A DNA stretch of 64,000 bases from Penicillus capitatus (taxonomy: Eukaryota > Chlorophyta): positions 186,001-250,000 of the forward strand of contig OZ287709.1 of the NCBI GenBank assembly GCA_965649825.1, read 5' to 3'. A program made the position numbers and the translations under genes. The notes under the pieces were generated by a model, which did not search any database, had not been told where the DNA came from, and was given only the letters and a program-made list of their open reading frames with translations. Positions 21,036 to 32,128 of this stretch are shown here, one piece after another (positions within the stretch are counted from its first letter, which is position 1; every line of letters begins with the position of its first letter).

Positions 21036-23967
21036 ATGAGTGGGGATGCACCGACTTATGACCTTAAGGCGCGCCGTATTAAGCAGCTGTTGTCCAGTTA
21101 CTACGGCACGGACCAGCAGCCAGATGTCGAGACGAATTCTCAACAGTCGGGTGGACCAACCGACGATGTGTCGTCCAGTACTTCCGTCGGAACGCCAAAG
21201 TTCTCGAGCATTGACTCGCCGGCTTTTCACGTGGAGACCTACGTCGCGACGCTCGTCAGGACGGCTCGAGTTGATACACTGCTGAAGAAACACGCAGAGA
21301 TGGTGAAAGAAATTCGAGCCCTTGACAGTGACATGCAGATGCTCGTCTATGAAAACTACAACAAATTCATCTCGGCCACCGATACCATTCGCAGCATGAA
21401 GAGTAATGTCGATGGGATGGGTGAAAAGATGGAAGAACTCAAGAGCATCATGGGATGCGTGGCTCAAACGAGCGACGGCGTCAATTCCAAACTACAGAAG
21501 CACAGGGATGGCATCGAGGAGCTCAGTCGCGTCAAGGTCCTCCTGCAGAAGATCCAAGTCCGAACAAGTTCCGTCAGGGCTCAGTGTTTGACACGACTTG
21601 CCTACGTAGAGTATCATCGACTTGCCAAAGCGACTGGAGATTGCGCTGAGACAGGAGGCGTATTCTGTGGCCGTTGCTAACTACTGTGAAGCACGACCAT
21701 TGCTGAAGAAGTATGGACATCAAGGGGCGTTTCGTTCTGTTGCGGCAGATTGCGAGACAGTGATGGAAAGAGTGACAGAAAATCTCAAAGAGCGATTACA
21801 GGATCCCCAACAGAGCGCCGATGCGTGTGTCCAACTTCTTCGCGAACTCGGAAACGATTTTGGCAATCTCCAGGTCCGTCACGCCACGATGACACACGAG
21901 CTGACAAAATGCGCCGCCACACTAGGACCTCTTTCTTTCTGGCCGGCAGAAACAAATCGATAATATCCTTGAAGAAGCGGGTTCCGTCGTGGTCTCCGTC
22001 GCCTCGGACTTCCTGATCGAGAACAGAAGTCCCAGCGAAGGTCCGATCATCATCGGGTATCTGCTTGGATGCGTCAGGAGTGTTGTGCGGCAGAAGTGGA
22101 TGCTGCGTGGAAGGACAGCGAGTCCGGGACGGTCACGATGGTTTCGTTTGTTCAGCATCTGAATGGCACGGCACTGCGTCTGCTTTGCGAGACCGTTGCA
22201 AGCTTCAATGCCACATTCTCCTCCGTCCGATCGGAATCGGACACGCCGTTGGATCGGAGTCAGCTCGTGCAGATGTCGAAACGCATTCTGGATGCTTACC
22301 AGCAATGCATCCATCGTATCTGCGCCCTCTCCGTCGCTCGCATAGCAGCAGATTCGCTGTCGCTTCCTCCACGCGGAATGATTCGTTTTCCTCAAGAAAC
22401 GGAAGACGATACAGAAATCACTGCGCTAAAAATTCGCGTCCACTTTGGTGCCCAAGACTTGGCTCAGTGCCTGATATCTATCGTTCAGGCAATGCAGATG
22501 GTCGACAGTCGTCTGCCAGAGGTCGATCCAGTTGGCTTAGCACAATCTCTCTGCCGTTCGCTGATCGAACATCACACCACACTCTGTTTCCGTATGTTGA
22601 TCCACAGAGTCATCGGAACACTTAACGGAATCAAGAAGAGAACCCTCGATTCTCAAATGTCCTCCGGAAGCATTCTTCGAGGTAGCTATCAACCACCGAG
22701 TGAGGGACTGAGTCTATTACCCTTTCGCTTGCCGTTGCAGAATTCGGCACCCTCGATTTGCAACGTGTCTACACACATCTCTGCGATGTGCTGCTCAGAG
22801 GGCTCCACTCAGTTATCGAAGACTTGAAGCACTACGAAGCTTCTCCTCTGCTTCTCGAATCGTGGAAGAGTTCTTTTATCGATGTGCTACAGGGACAGAT
22901 CCAGCATCTCTTCTTAACTCTACTCAGTGCCTTGACGGTTCTTGTAAAGCAACACGATGCGAACAGTCCACTGTTTACCGAAGTCCGTGAAGGCGTGGGC
23001 GGGTTACCTTTGCCGTCCGATCTCAAAGAGGAGAAGCTGTATGAATTGGCCGGAATTTCGCAACCTGAGAAGAAGAGTGAGATCAGTCCTGAAGAGCCGC
23101 CAAAGAGAAGCAGGCATCGAATGAAGTGTCCGACAGGCGTGGCATTGCTCAGCGCTCGTCTCTGTACTTTTCTAGAGATCACTCTCGTCCCGAATGCAGT
23201 GGAGATGATGGCGACGATGTTTCCAGAAGCTGGCAGCGGTGATCAACCCGCGTTCAATCCTTCAGAAGTGATACGAAAGTCAAACACGATGGCATCCGAG
23301 CTGCTCCGAGAGTACATTGAAGTTTACGGACGCAGTTTGACACTTATGATCCGACAGAGCATCGCCGCCGCAAACTGGCTGAATCATAAGGAGCCTAGAG
23401 GACCCCGTCCAATCTGCGATCTGATCGTGACTCGACTCGAAGCTGCCGAGAAAGAGATCGTTCAGTTGATTGACGATGGAGGCAACAGATCACGTTAGGC
23501 GTTTCGCTTCCCATTTCATACCAAGTGCATCATTCTTTGCAGGGAGAAAAGGTCAGAGCTCTCCTAGACACCGCCGTGAAGCCAGCGCGACAGATGTGGT
23601 GGATCCGGCATTGGAAGGCACAGCATTGGAACGAAACGTCGCAAAGCTCTTTCGACAACGCGTTCAGCTAGAGAGAAAGGCAGAGTTCACTCAGTCCAGC
23701 ATCCAAGCGTCTATTCTCGGCAGTGGACTCAAGTCACTCATCGAGTGCATTCGTATGGAGACATTGGGTCGTGCTGGACTGCAGCAACTGCAGTTGGATG
23801 TGCTCTACCTGCGCCCATTGGTCACAGGCTTTGTGCGTGGCAAGGAGAGTGAAAGCATTGCCGCTTTGCTGGAAGAGGTCGTTGCAGCCGCCGTTGAACG
23901 CAGCCTGGACCCGACGCTGTTGGAACCAGCCGTCGTCGACAAGATTCTACTCACTGAAAACGAGTGA
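21036..23967 (+). CDS. VPS51: VPS51, subunit of the GARP/EARP tethering complexes
   Basis: Tethers endosome-derived vesicles at the trans-Golgi network and recycling endosomes. The N-terminus has KARRIKQLLSSYYG, SIDSPAFHVETYVATLV and EIRALDSDMQMLVYENYNKF then SATDTIRSMKSNVDGM, the diagnostic Vps51/COG-like block. Next is IIDLPKRLEIALRQEAYSVA and ARPLLKKYGHQGAFRSV. The C-terminus SGLKSLIECIRMETLGRAGL then QQLQLDVLYLRPLV and LLEEVVAAAVERSLDPTLLE matches the family end, closing at 23967. Several introns of about 40-55 bases are visible (for example about 21,559-21,610 and near 22,050). Length, about 850 residues, is normal. Its functional partner EIPR1 is 17 kb away. Confidence 0.92.
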
Positions 23968-24188
23968 TACCATCCTTAGATAACTCCACTTTATTAGTGA
24001 ACACACATTTGAACATGTCTCACAACTTTGGAGAGGAGCACTGTTCAATCTTGTTCAGTTCATTTATACCATGAACCCGGATTGACAAAAAGAATCAAAA
24101 AAGTCACGTGCAATCGATGGACAAATTCTTCAGTTAGGAAAGCTATCGAAGAAGCTTGATAATGCATGCAAGGGCGGCGACGGTTCCG

Positions 24189-25178
24189 TCAGTAGTACTC
24201 TTTTTTGGGCATCATGGGCAAAGCCGCAATGGCATGTATCGCGAAGAAAGAAGCGACGACCACACCCACAAACAGCCCACACGTCACATCCCAAATATGA
24301 TGTCTGTTATCTATAATGCGCGAGATACCCACAACATAGGCAAACCCCAATTGGATCACCACGAGGTAAAGGATTGTACCATGTGTAAACTCATGCAGAA
24401 AACGTTCACTCCATGTTTTGCGTATGTGACAGGAAGGGGCGGCATAATCATGCGAGACCCTTCGAAAATAAACCAACCAGAGAAGATAGATGGAAGAATA
24501 GACGGCTGAGAGAGCAGCAGATGAAGCATGTCCAGAGAAGAACGATCGTAAACCATCTTCCGTTTCCCCTGTACAATGACCGCTGTCGTTCACTCGACAA
24601 CGGTCTGCAAAATCCGGCCGCGGCTCTGCCACGGCAATGGCAGAGATCTGTTGAGTAAAGATATGTACAGCGAAGGCGCAGAACCAGTTCAGCACGAAAT
24701 AGACAATGACATACACGGCTTCCGTGATATTCCGATGGTGTGTCTTGAAGATCGAGAGCTCTCCGATGAGGAGTGTGGTCAGGAAGAGCAGGAAGGGGAC
24801 AATGACGGCGGCCACTGCAGGAATGGTGCCAGATTTCTTCGGCCGGGCGTAGTCTGGATTGTCAAGGACATCTGCGACATCTACGTCCAGTTCCGGTTCG
24901 ACATCAAAAGACCAGAGAACTAAGCCCAGTGCCACGCAGGGAAAGAGTGTGTAAAACAGTGTGCCGTAGTGCTGCTGTTTCACTATGAAACCCCAATCAA
25001 CGTCACGCATGTTCCAATCAATGCGCCGTCCGTTGGTCAAACCCTCAAAGGAGTCTTCCTGTGACCTCATCTTGTGCCGACTGCTCGTCGTATGCGACGT
25101 AGACACCAGCGCCATAAGACGTTTGCAAACAGTAAATGACTGGATGTTGATGCGTCTCTGCGGTTTTCCGCCGAACAC
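24189..25178 (-). CDS. PAP2-type lipid phosphate phosphatase
   Basis: An unspliced 329-residue frame from the ATG at 25178. About six hydrophobic spans are visible (TLFYTLFPCVALGLVLW; AVAAVIVPFLLFLTTLLIG; VYVIVYFVLNWFCAFAV and others). The PAP2 motifs appear in order: AVAEPRPDF, SFFSGHAS and SRIIDNRHHIWD. Motif 3 is intact. In motif 1 the lysine seven residues before the Arg is alanine, and motif 2 has Phe where most members have Pro. Expected activity: dephosphorylation of phosphatidate or a similar lipid at a membrane. Being intronless is unusual among its neighbours and could mean a retrocopy origin. A later start at the Met of MRSQEDS is possible. Confidence 0.82.
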   Translation of the reverse strand: MFGGKPQRRINIQSFTVCKRLMALVSTSHTTSSRHKMRSQEDSFEGLTNGRRIDWNMRDVDWGFIVKQQHYGTLFYTLFPCVALGLVLWSFDVEPELDVDVADVLDNPDYARPKKSGTIPAVAAVIVPFLLFLTTLLIGELSIFKTHHRNITEAVYVIVYFVLNWFCAFAVHIFTQQISAIAVAEPRPDFADRCRVNDSGHCTGETEDGLRSFFSGHASSAALSAVYSSIYLLWLVYFRRVSHDYAAPSCHIRKTWSERFLHEFTHGTILYLVVIQLGFAYVVGISRIIDNRHHIWDVTCGLFVGVVVASFFAIHAIAALPMMPKKEYY

Positions 25179-25650
25179 AAGCTCGACTGTCGACTCTTGT
25201 GTCTTCTCGCTTTCTTAGCGGCCACGAGGCGCGTCCTGGTGTCTGCGCTTTAAGTATGCGAATTTCTGGAGCTACCTGTGCACGACAGAGTATCTTCAAG
25301 TGTGATGGAATGATATCCTGTGCCACGTGTGCTCTTTTGGCGGTGGTAGTGCTCGTGGAGGGCAGCGGCCTCGAAGGGCGTTCTCTTGCGTCCTATCCAA
25401 GTCATGCTGAAAAGGAAGGTCGCGTCCATTTGGACGAGAGATTTCCCTCTGCTGTTCATATCGGCACGTCAGCAGTCGCTTCATTGTGACAGCGCATGCG
25501 CACTGCGGATGGTCTGAACTTCATTCTTCTGTTCCCTTATAAACTCGCGATTTGCTAATACGCGTCGATAACGCAAAAGCTTATTCGTTTCTGGACGAGT
25601 TAAGAAAAACCGTTTGAGAAAACCTTCTGTATATTGCGACAGAGACAAAA
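25179..25650. other. Intergenic, nothing recognised
   Basis: Spacer between the divergently placed lipid phosphatase and secreted-protein genes, probably holding both promoters. Short frames here have no support. Confidence 0.5.
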
Positions 25651-26319
25651 ATGGCCAGACGTTCGCCTTTTGTCCATTCTATGTGTTTCGCAGCTTTGCT
25701 TTGTTTATTGGCGGCGTTTGCTACGACGGCCAATGCTCAACAAAGTCAGTGCGTTCTGCTCTGCTCGAGGCTGAAATTCAATGGCGTTGTGATGATGTGC
25801 TCAGGCCGCGACGCATCGGTGACCGAGACGGAGGACGGCGTTGAGGCGACAGCCAGCGCCACTGGAACAACAAACGCCACGGTCGGGTCGAGTGTCTCTA
25901 TCGGAGAAGACGGCGTCACCGCCACCGCTCGGGCCGAAAATGAAGAGGGCGAAAGTGCAGCCCACCTCACCACCATTGCCCCTACTGAACAGCTTCTCGC
26001 TGTCCTGTAGCCAAAGCATCGCTACCGGCTCCGGGCGAAGACGATGAAGACACAGAGGAGGAAACAGAATCCGATGACGAGACAGGTCTGTCCGGCATTT
26101 TTGATAGGACCCCACAGGAGGCCTTGTCTGTTCGGTAGATGCCGAAGATATGGAGGATGAGAATGAGGAGCCAGAACCGGAGGACGATGGTATGTCATCG
26201 TGTGTGAGTGTGTGCGAGTGTTTTGTTGTTTATTAGGTGTGGGATCTGTGTCATCATCGAGGCTCATGTTGATGACGAGTGCTGGTGCCACGGCTCTGCT
26301 GTTAGCCACTTTTGCATAA
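25651..26319 (+). CDS. Secreted, acidic, probably GPI-anchored small protein
   Basis: Starts MARRSPFVHSMCFAALLCLL, a clear signal peptide with cleavage likely after TTANA. A short cysteine-containing segment follows (QCVLLCS, MMCSG), then Thr/Ala/Gly/Glu-rich low complexity (ATASATGTTNATVGSS). Three introns (58 bases from about 25,953; one near 26,087; one near 26,191) join it to acidic exons (GEDDEDTEEETESDDE; EDMEDENEEPEPEDD). The last exon is SVSSSRLMLMTSAGA plus a hydrophobic end (TALLLATFA) with no charged tail, the pattern of a GPI-attachment signal. The stop is at 26317-26319. About 145 residues; function unknown, surface coat or mucin-like role possible. Confidence 0.62.
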
Positions 26320-27000
26320 AATCATACGCAATGCGTACTGTCTATGGCGCATTCATATGTCTATTTCATTAACCCGTTCGTGAATATGAAAGCTCTTGGC
26401 AAGAGTTAGATTCTGTTGCCTGTTGTGAGTGAACAGCTACTGGGGCATGTGAAAGCTCGAGTCAAATTCTATGTTCAAAAAGTCGACAGCAGTCGATCCG
26501 CGTCGAACTCCCAAACAGACCTTTGATCCGACAACTCGCCGTTACACGCCCACGACACGCTTTGGGGCAAAGAACAGGCAATAAGACGGCTTCGTGAAGA
26601 GCGTCATCGCACGACAAGCCTGGAAGAAAGCCGTTCGAAAGAGAAAGGCGATTCGTGTGAAGACAACAAAGAGTGTGTCCATGGCTGATGTGACTGACAC
26701 ACGAAGAGAGAAAAAGATTCAGCAACGGCGATGCCGTCACGTCAGACAACGACACCACGCTTTTTCTTTTTCGGATGTCGAAAAAAACGCGTCGTATGCG
26801 AAACGGCGTCACCCTTCAGGACAGGCGTCTTACGCGTAGAAAGTGTGCAGCGACGTCGATTCTCTTTGATACCTTAAACGACGACGATCCGTTTACACTA
26901 AGAATTCGTCGAACGCCGCCAGAGAGGCCGAAAACGTTTTCGAGTCTCTGTCATGTATTCGGGATAGGCGTGTGGACTGCGGTCAGGACGCAATGGGCGA
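26320..27000. other. Unresolved region with short basic ORFs
   Basis: A plus-strand ATG at 26471 opens 37 codons rich in Arg, Lys and Thr (DPTTRRYTPTTRFG) with an in-frame stop, and a second basic frame lies at 26594-26839. They could be exons of a small basic protein, but no splice chain convinced me. Confidence 0.25.
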
Positions 27001-28399
27001 TCAGCGGTTTTCGACGACGAACGGACGTATGTCACCTTTATAGATGGCGCCGAGGCCATTCCGGACGCTTGGATAGGCGAGGCAAACACCAAGCTCTTTT
27101 ATCTTGTCATTCCGCACGCGCTTGCTCTCCACTCTCTCCATTGCGGGCGGTCGCTTTACCGCTTTGCGGCTTCTGTTTCGTATTGGGAGGAGATACGTCG
27201 ATCTGTCCACCATCGCGTTAGATCCTCCTCCTAGCAACTCTCGGCAGACAGAGAACGCCTCACTACGCGGCATAGGATCGTCGTCGACGACATTGTAGAT
27301 CTCGCCAGGCGACGGATTCTCCATAGAACCGTGCAACACCTGCCGAGAGGCATCGGTATGATGCATCCCTCCAGGAGATAGCGAAGGTACCTGACACACA
27401 TCGTAGACATGGCAGCGACTCACGAATGGTTTTGCAGGACCCCTCGCAGCATCGGCCGATCCAACACGATCCAAAAGACTCCTTCCCGGACCGTAGATTC
27501 CTGCAAACCACTCGTCGAGGTGGGCGCATGGTAGATAGACTCACCGCCGAGTCTGAAGGTATGCACCGGCAGGCTGTGGACTGAGAACAGTGACATCCAT
27601 TCTTCCTCGGCACGGCGTCTCGATGCGCCGGCCGTGGAGGTGGTCTTCGTCTCAGAGCTATCAGCAAAGCCACACCTCAGTCGTGCGAACAGTGTGTGAC
27701 AATTTGGCTTAGAGGGGCTACCTCTCGTCCACCCAGTCTCCTTCCCAATCTCCGTAGACAGCTGCGAAGGCGGGACACTGTCAGTGGTCGTGATCGATAG
27801 AGAAAGGCAGACCGACAAGTCGAACTTATGTTCCCGATCCAGACAGCTCGCGGCATCAAGTGAGCAATATCCTCGCCCAAACAATCCAAGACCTGCACAG
27901 GCGAGATCGTTAAGGGACACGCGTGACAGCAAGGGCAAAAAGAGGACGACCCGATCGGCTGTTTCCTTTATCCGACGCGGCGGAATGGTATTAAGCACGT
28001 AGGGGGAGTCCTTCAATGCTTCCAAAATCGCGTGACTGCCATACATCGAGCATAACTGGATGCCACCACATTGCAGAATATCTCGCACTCGACCATTCTT
28101 CCGTTGAAAACGTGAACAGGTATATCGAAACGCTTTAGCCATTGGGCTTGCTTCTTTTTCATACAGGTTCCTTGCACGACCCTGCCCAAGGCCTCAAGGT
28201 CGTGGTGTTGTTTAGGGAATGGCTACCATCCACGGGATCGTAGGTAATGCACCAAACCCAGACCGACGTATCCGATGCCGAAACAGAACAGACGACGTGG
28301 GGTTGTGTCTTGTGCAGCAGCTCGGAGGGGACGGATCGCATTCGAGTGTCGTCGACTGTTGAAAGGTCTGTCGATCGTCCGCGATGCGATCGACGACAT
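27001..28399 (-). CDS. Atypical SDR: NAD-dependent epimerase/dehydratase, YeeZ-like
   Basis: Extended/atypical short-chain dehydrogenase. From the ATG at 28399 an Arg-rich leader precedes the Rossmann motif FGIGYVGLGLVHYL (GxGxxG). Later exons give RAVWIGNISSTSVYGDWEGD (the family SSTSVYG), a REEW-type helix, HTFRLGGIYGPGRSLLDRV and, across a clean 51-base intron near 27,342-27,392, HVYDVCQ-VLHGSMENPSPGEI then YNVVDDDP. The stop is at 27001. At least four short introns are needed. No classic YxxxK pair is seen, as in YeeZ-type members. Substrate unknown, probably a nucleotide sugar or an NAD(P)-linked regulator. The gene is divergent from the MOC1-like gene. Confidence 0.82.
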
Positions 28400-28497
28400 T
28401 ACGACGAATGGGCCAAGTCTGTCGCGTCCACGACGCCGCACTGCGCCAGACAGGTCTCCCAAAACCGAACCCCCGAGCGTTCGACACTGAGAGAGCA

Positions 28498-29395
28498 ATG
28501 CATAGGACGCTTGGCGCGACCCTTCGGCCGATGGCGTCTCGCTGGCGGCGCAGAAAAACGCGCCGGCAAGAAATCAGCCTCGTGGCCACGATATGCACTC
28601 CCTGAGAATGCGCGGTCGATCCCCGCATCATCGGCCATCTTCATCGGTATTGACCCAGACGTCGCGGGAGCCTTAGGCGTGCTAAGGGTGGCGAGAAACC
28701 CGCATGGCATTGTACTTGGCGATATCAAGGTCGTCGATATGCCATCCGAGATCCAGATCATCAACCGAAAGAAAAGAAGGTATGTCGATGGCTGAGATGA
28801 CGGTGGACGTGATTGGTGCTTGGGTCGTGGAAGGAGGCTGCATGTGGATTCCGTGATACACATTGTCCAGGATGTCGTTCGTACGGCTCGCGAGTGTCCT
28901 ATGTTTGCTTGTCTGGAGACGCCTGGGTGTATTCCAGCGAACGGTGCCAACAGCAACCGACTGACAGGCATTTGGCATGATCACGTGTGATGTGACCTCT
29001 GTGATCCGTCTCAGGATATGTGTATGGAGTGTGGCATGGCGTCTTGCTGGCATGCGGTATTCCGGTAGAAGTTGTGCATGCGACCAGTTGGAAACGGCAG
29101 CTGAATTTGTGCGGCGCTGGAAAAGAAGGGAGTCTGAAATTGGCCAGAGATCTGTTTCCTTCCGCCGAGAAGCTCTTACAGTGCACTTGGTCTTCCTCGT
29201 CTGCCATGTCGCTCAGTCTGGCAATGTTCCAGGCGGAAGAAAGACCACGGCAGGGCCGAAGCTTTGCTGCTGGCGGCGTGGAAATCTGGATTGCGCGTCG
29301 TCGCAGAGGACCCCTGTCCGACGACTTACGAGGAGGCTATGACGCAACAAATAGTGCAAGACGAAGACGAAGTGGAAAATGCGCCTGTCGGATAA
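28498..29395 (+). CDS. MOC1: MOC1-like organellar Holliday-junction resolvase (RuvC fold)
   Basis: Cleaves four-way junctions during organelle DNA segregation in plants and algae. Core pieces: IFIGIDPDVAGALGVLRV (first catalytic Asp), VVDMPSEIQIINRKKRR, ACLETPGCIP (second acidic residue), VYGVWHGVLLACGIPVEVVH and SWKRQLNLCGAGKEGSLKLA, then KKDHGRAEALLLAAWKSG with the last acidic residues. Introns at about 28,780-28,833, about 28,960-28,995 and 29,180-29,231 connect these in frame. The stop is at 29393-29395. The start is uncertain: the ATG at 28498 begins an Arg-rich leader (MHRTLGATLRPMASRWRRR) suited to organelle import but in a different frame from the core, so a further junction is needed. 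Confidence 0.85.
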
Positions 29396-29537
29396 CAGTG
29401 GCCCTTTCGACGGGCTTTTCGAGGCCCGTCTGCGAAACCTGTGTAAAAGGAGAAACGTTCGCTCCTTCGAGCGTTTGACAACAGTCGCTTGTTGTTGAGA
29501 GGCGGAACGCTTTCTCGATAGCGTCGTGACGTAAACT

Positions 29538-30503
29538 ATGGATGTCGTTTATTTCAAGCCTCCAGCGCGTTTGAGTTCGCTCGCACGCAAAGGCGAGTTT
29601 TTGGCTTCGCTGGAGCGACAGGAAGATACGCAGCCGGCGGCTCGAGAGAGTCGTCGAGGGATCAAGCGATCGCCCGTCGGAGAGCGACGGCAGCCCAAAG
29701 TTGCTGCAGATGCCATACGAGAGTCGATAGCGGTGGGTTCGATGCCTCGCTCAGCTAGCCGAGTTACCGACGGTGTACGTGTCTATCTAGACACCGAGCG
29801 CGTCGAGCGCAACCGATACTCTGACGGCTACATCGAGCGCCGGGTTAGAGTTTTCGTTTGAGATAAAATGTGGCTCGACGGCGCGGCTGCTCTAGAGATG
29901 TTTGCGTTGCCGATGCTGTCAGCCCGATGTATTTGTGTGCCGTTCCACGCGAGTTTTGGAATCCGCATTCTCGCGTCGGTCGGGCTTTCCTTGAGTTCGC
30001 ATACGATGACGACCATGCGCTGTCGGAGGCCTTGCTAAAAAACTTCGTTGCCGCTGCGATTCAGGCAAACGTCCCATCACCGTTGCGTCGCTTGGCGACA
30101 TGTGTGTGCATTTTTCAAGGCTGTATGGCGCGGCCACATTCTGCGCAAGAAGTTTCGGGATGTCATCATCCGAGCGCGAATCGAGGCAAGGGACAAGCTT
30201 CCCGGGGCGATGGCTCCTACCCAAGAAGAAACGCCGAAGAAGGAGCGCATTCAGCGACAATATTCTGTCGAAGCACAGATGGAGCAGCAGACAGCTATGA
30301 CGCGACCTGTCGCTATCCCTGCAGTAAATCACCCCTCAGGCGAATTGCCGGCATCTCAAACTCGCTTCTCGTTTGGCTTCACACCTATGGCGGCGGATTC
30401 GGATTCGGACTGGAGCGACCTCGACATCGAGGAGTTGGAAGTAAGACGCCGCCGTCATCGCGCGTGCATCGCGTTCCGTGATCTTTCTGATGCCGAACGT
30501 TGA
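29538..30503 (+). CDS. IQ-motif protein of unknown function
   Basis: The first frame starts MDVVYFKPPARLSSLARKGE at 29538 and is Arg-rich. Following exon material reads YLCAVPREFWNPHSRVGRAF then AFLEFAYDDDHALSEALL and VAAAIQ. If a 55-base intron starting gcaaac (30,066-30,120) is removed, this joins to AVWRGHILRKKFRDVI and makes a perfect calmodulin-binding IQ motif, IQxxxRGxxxR. The tail is charged, with SDSDWSDLDIEELE, ending at 30501-30503. The junction between the first frame and the second near 29,850 is not solved, so two genes are possible. Role inferred: calmodulin- or centrin-binding, perhaps cytoskeletal. Confidence 0.5.
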
Positions 30504-32128
30504 TCGCGTGTCAACTTGTGTCGCGTTAGGGCCTAAAGTATCGATGCAGGACACCTCCATGGCAGCGACAGGAGGATGCTCGATGGGCAGGAGTGCAGGC
30601 AAAGATTAACTATCAGGTCGGGCGTCGCGGCCTCGAAGCCCTATGGGATCCGACAGACTGTCAGACCAGAATTCACAGCGTCAGCACGATCTCTACCGCG
30701 GCAATAAAGGCAGCCGTGTGCGAATGCAGGTTATGGCCCGTCGTTCTGTACCGAATACACGACGAGGAATCGACCATGGCAACGAAACGAGTCTGCCGGT
30801 TCATCTCATTCGCACTTTACTCCTCGAGCGTTACGCCAGAAAACAGAGGCAGTGGTACAGGAATGACAGGTAAGTCGAGCGTACCCCCGACCAATTTCTT
30901 CGCATCGCATATGGTGACCGACAGACGCCTTAGGAATGATGGGCGAGAGGACAGCTAGATAGACGGTTGTCTAAAAAAACCGTGGCTGCGATCACTGAGT
31001 CTATAGGTGTTGATGCATAAGGATTCATGATCCATGATCGTTTTAAATACCGTGTGTTTGTTCATCACGATCGACAAAACGCAAGGTGGTGTGATTTTGA
31101 GTGTTGTTATACAATGGCATGCATCTTCTGTAACGATCATGCACGCGGCTGCTTCAACTGGCCCCTCTTGGCAACGACATTCCAGTAGCAATCCATATGG
31201 CATGGGAAAAATCATAGGAGCCGCCTATCTGAGTAAGATGAAACGGTCAGCTAAAGGTGAGACAGTCTTCACGTGTCAAGACCGCAGATGGCAGCGAGGC
31301 GATCAACGTCGACACGCGCAGTATACGTGATACCATAAGCGACGACAGGCACACTTTCTAGCGTTGCACCATGTCTGAACCACATTGGGTCCTGAAGAGT
31401 GTCGGTTTCCGTGATACTGTCTGGAGAGGAGTCCGTTCTGTGCGTATTGCTGTCAGATGTAGTCGGAATCGATCCAGCAGCGACTTGTTCGCCTTGACTG
31501 CTGGCTTTCGCATTTGAGATGTGGTGGACACGTCACATCCGGACAAAGCAAAAGTGATGTGACAGACGACAACGGAACCCCCAACTGGTGTCAAATCTGT
31601 CCGAGGATGTTACTGAATATCCATCCTCGACAGCTCATTGCAAAAACGCCGTTCGATCAGCAACCGTAACATAGTACCTTCGCACAAGAGCAAACCGCCA
31701 TCGATTTCTGCGTCGCCTCGCAGCTCGACTGGACAACAAGGAATATCCCCTCGGTTCAGAACACGCATGTATGCGATGCCGCCCTCGTCCAAGGGTCCAG
31801 CACAAAGAGGCCTTTCAAATGAAGGTCGAGAGACAACGACAGATAAGACCGAGTCTCCGAACTCAGCAGAGATGGCCTGCTTTCTACGAAGACCCATACG
31901 GCTGCATTCCTGCAGCCTTCTGCCAGCGCACACCATCGGATTACCAAAGATTTGACGCAGTTCAGGAGAATGCGTGTAACTGGTTGCCGTATGGGTTGGC
32001 TGGCACTGCGTTTCGAGAGGCTTCCCTGATGGTGCGATCATAATCATAAGAGCGTCCATCATGATCGTTGGTGTCGAGTTTAACGTTCAAAATTGAAGAT
32101 CGTCAATTCCTGCCTAGTGGAGTTGGGG
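30504..32128. other. Unresolved region with candidate exons on both strands
   Basis: Plus strand: a frame at about 30,643-30,871 (LPVHLIRTLLLERYARKQ) joins through a clean gtaagt...cag intron to a short exon ending at 30,958. Minus strand: a 150-codon frame at 31,610-32,062 (GGIAYMRVLNRGDIPCCPVE) and another at 31,358-31,594 could be exons of one gene. I recognise none of them. Confidence 0.3.

Noticed and set aside
24156-24923. Plus-strand ORFs at 24,156-24,509 and 24,576-24,923
   Set aside because: They are antisense to the PAP2 phosphatase, whose motifs and membrane spans are clear.
28247-28640. Long upstream part of the plus-strand frame that contains the MOC1 core
   Set aside because: It is antisense to the conserved Rossmann exon of the epimerase (GIGYVG, minus strand), so only the part from IFIGIDPD on is supported in this frame.
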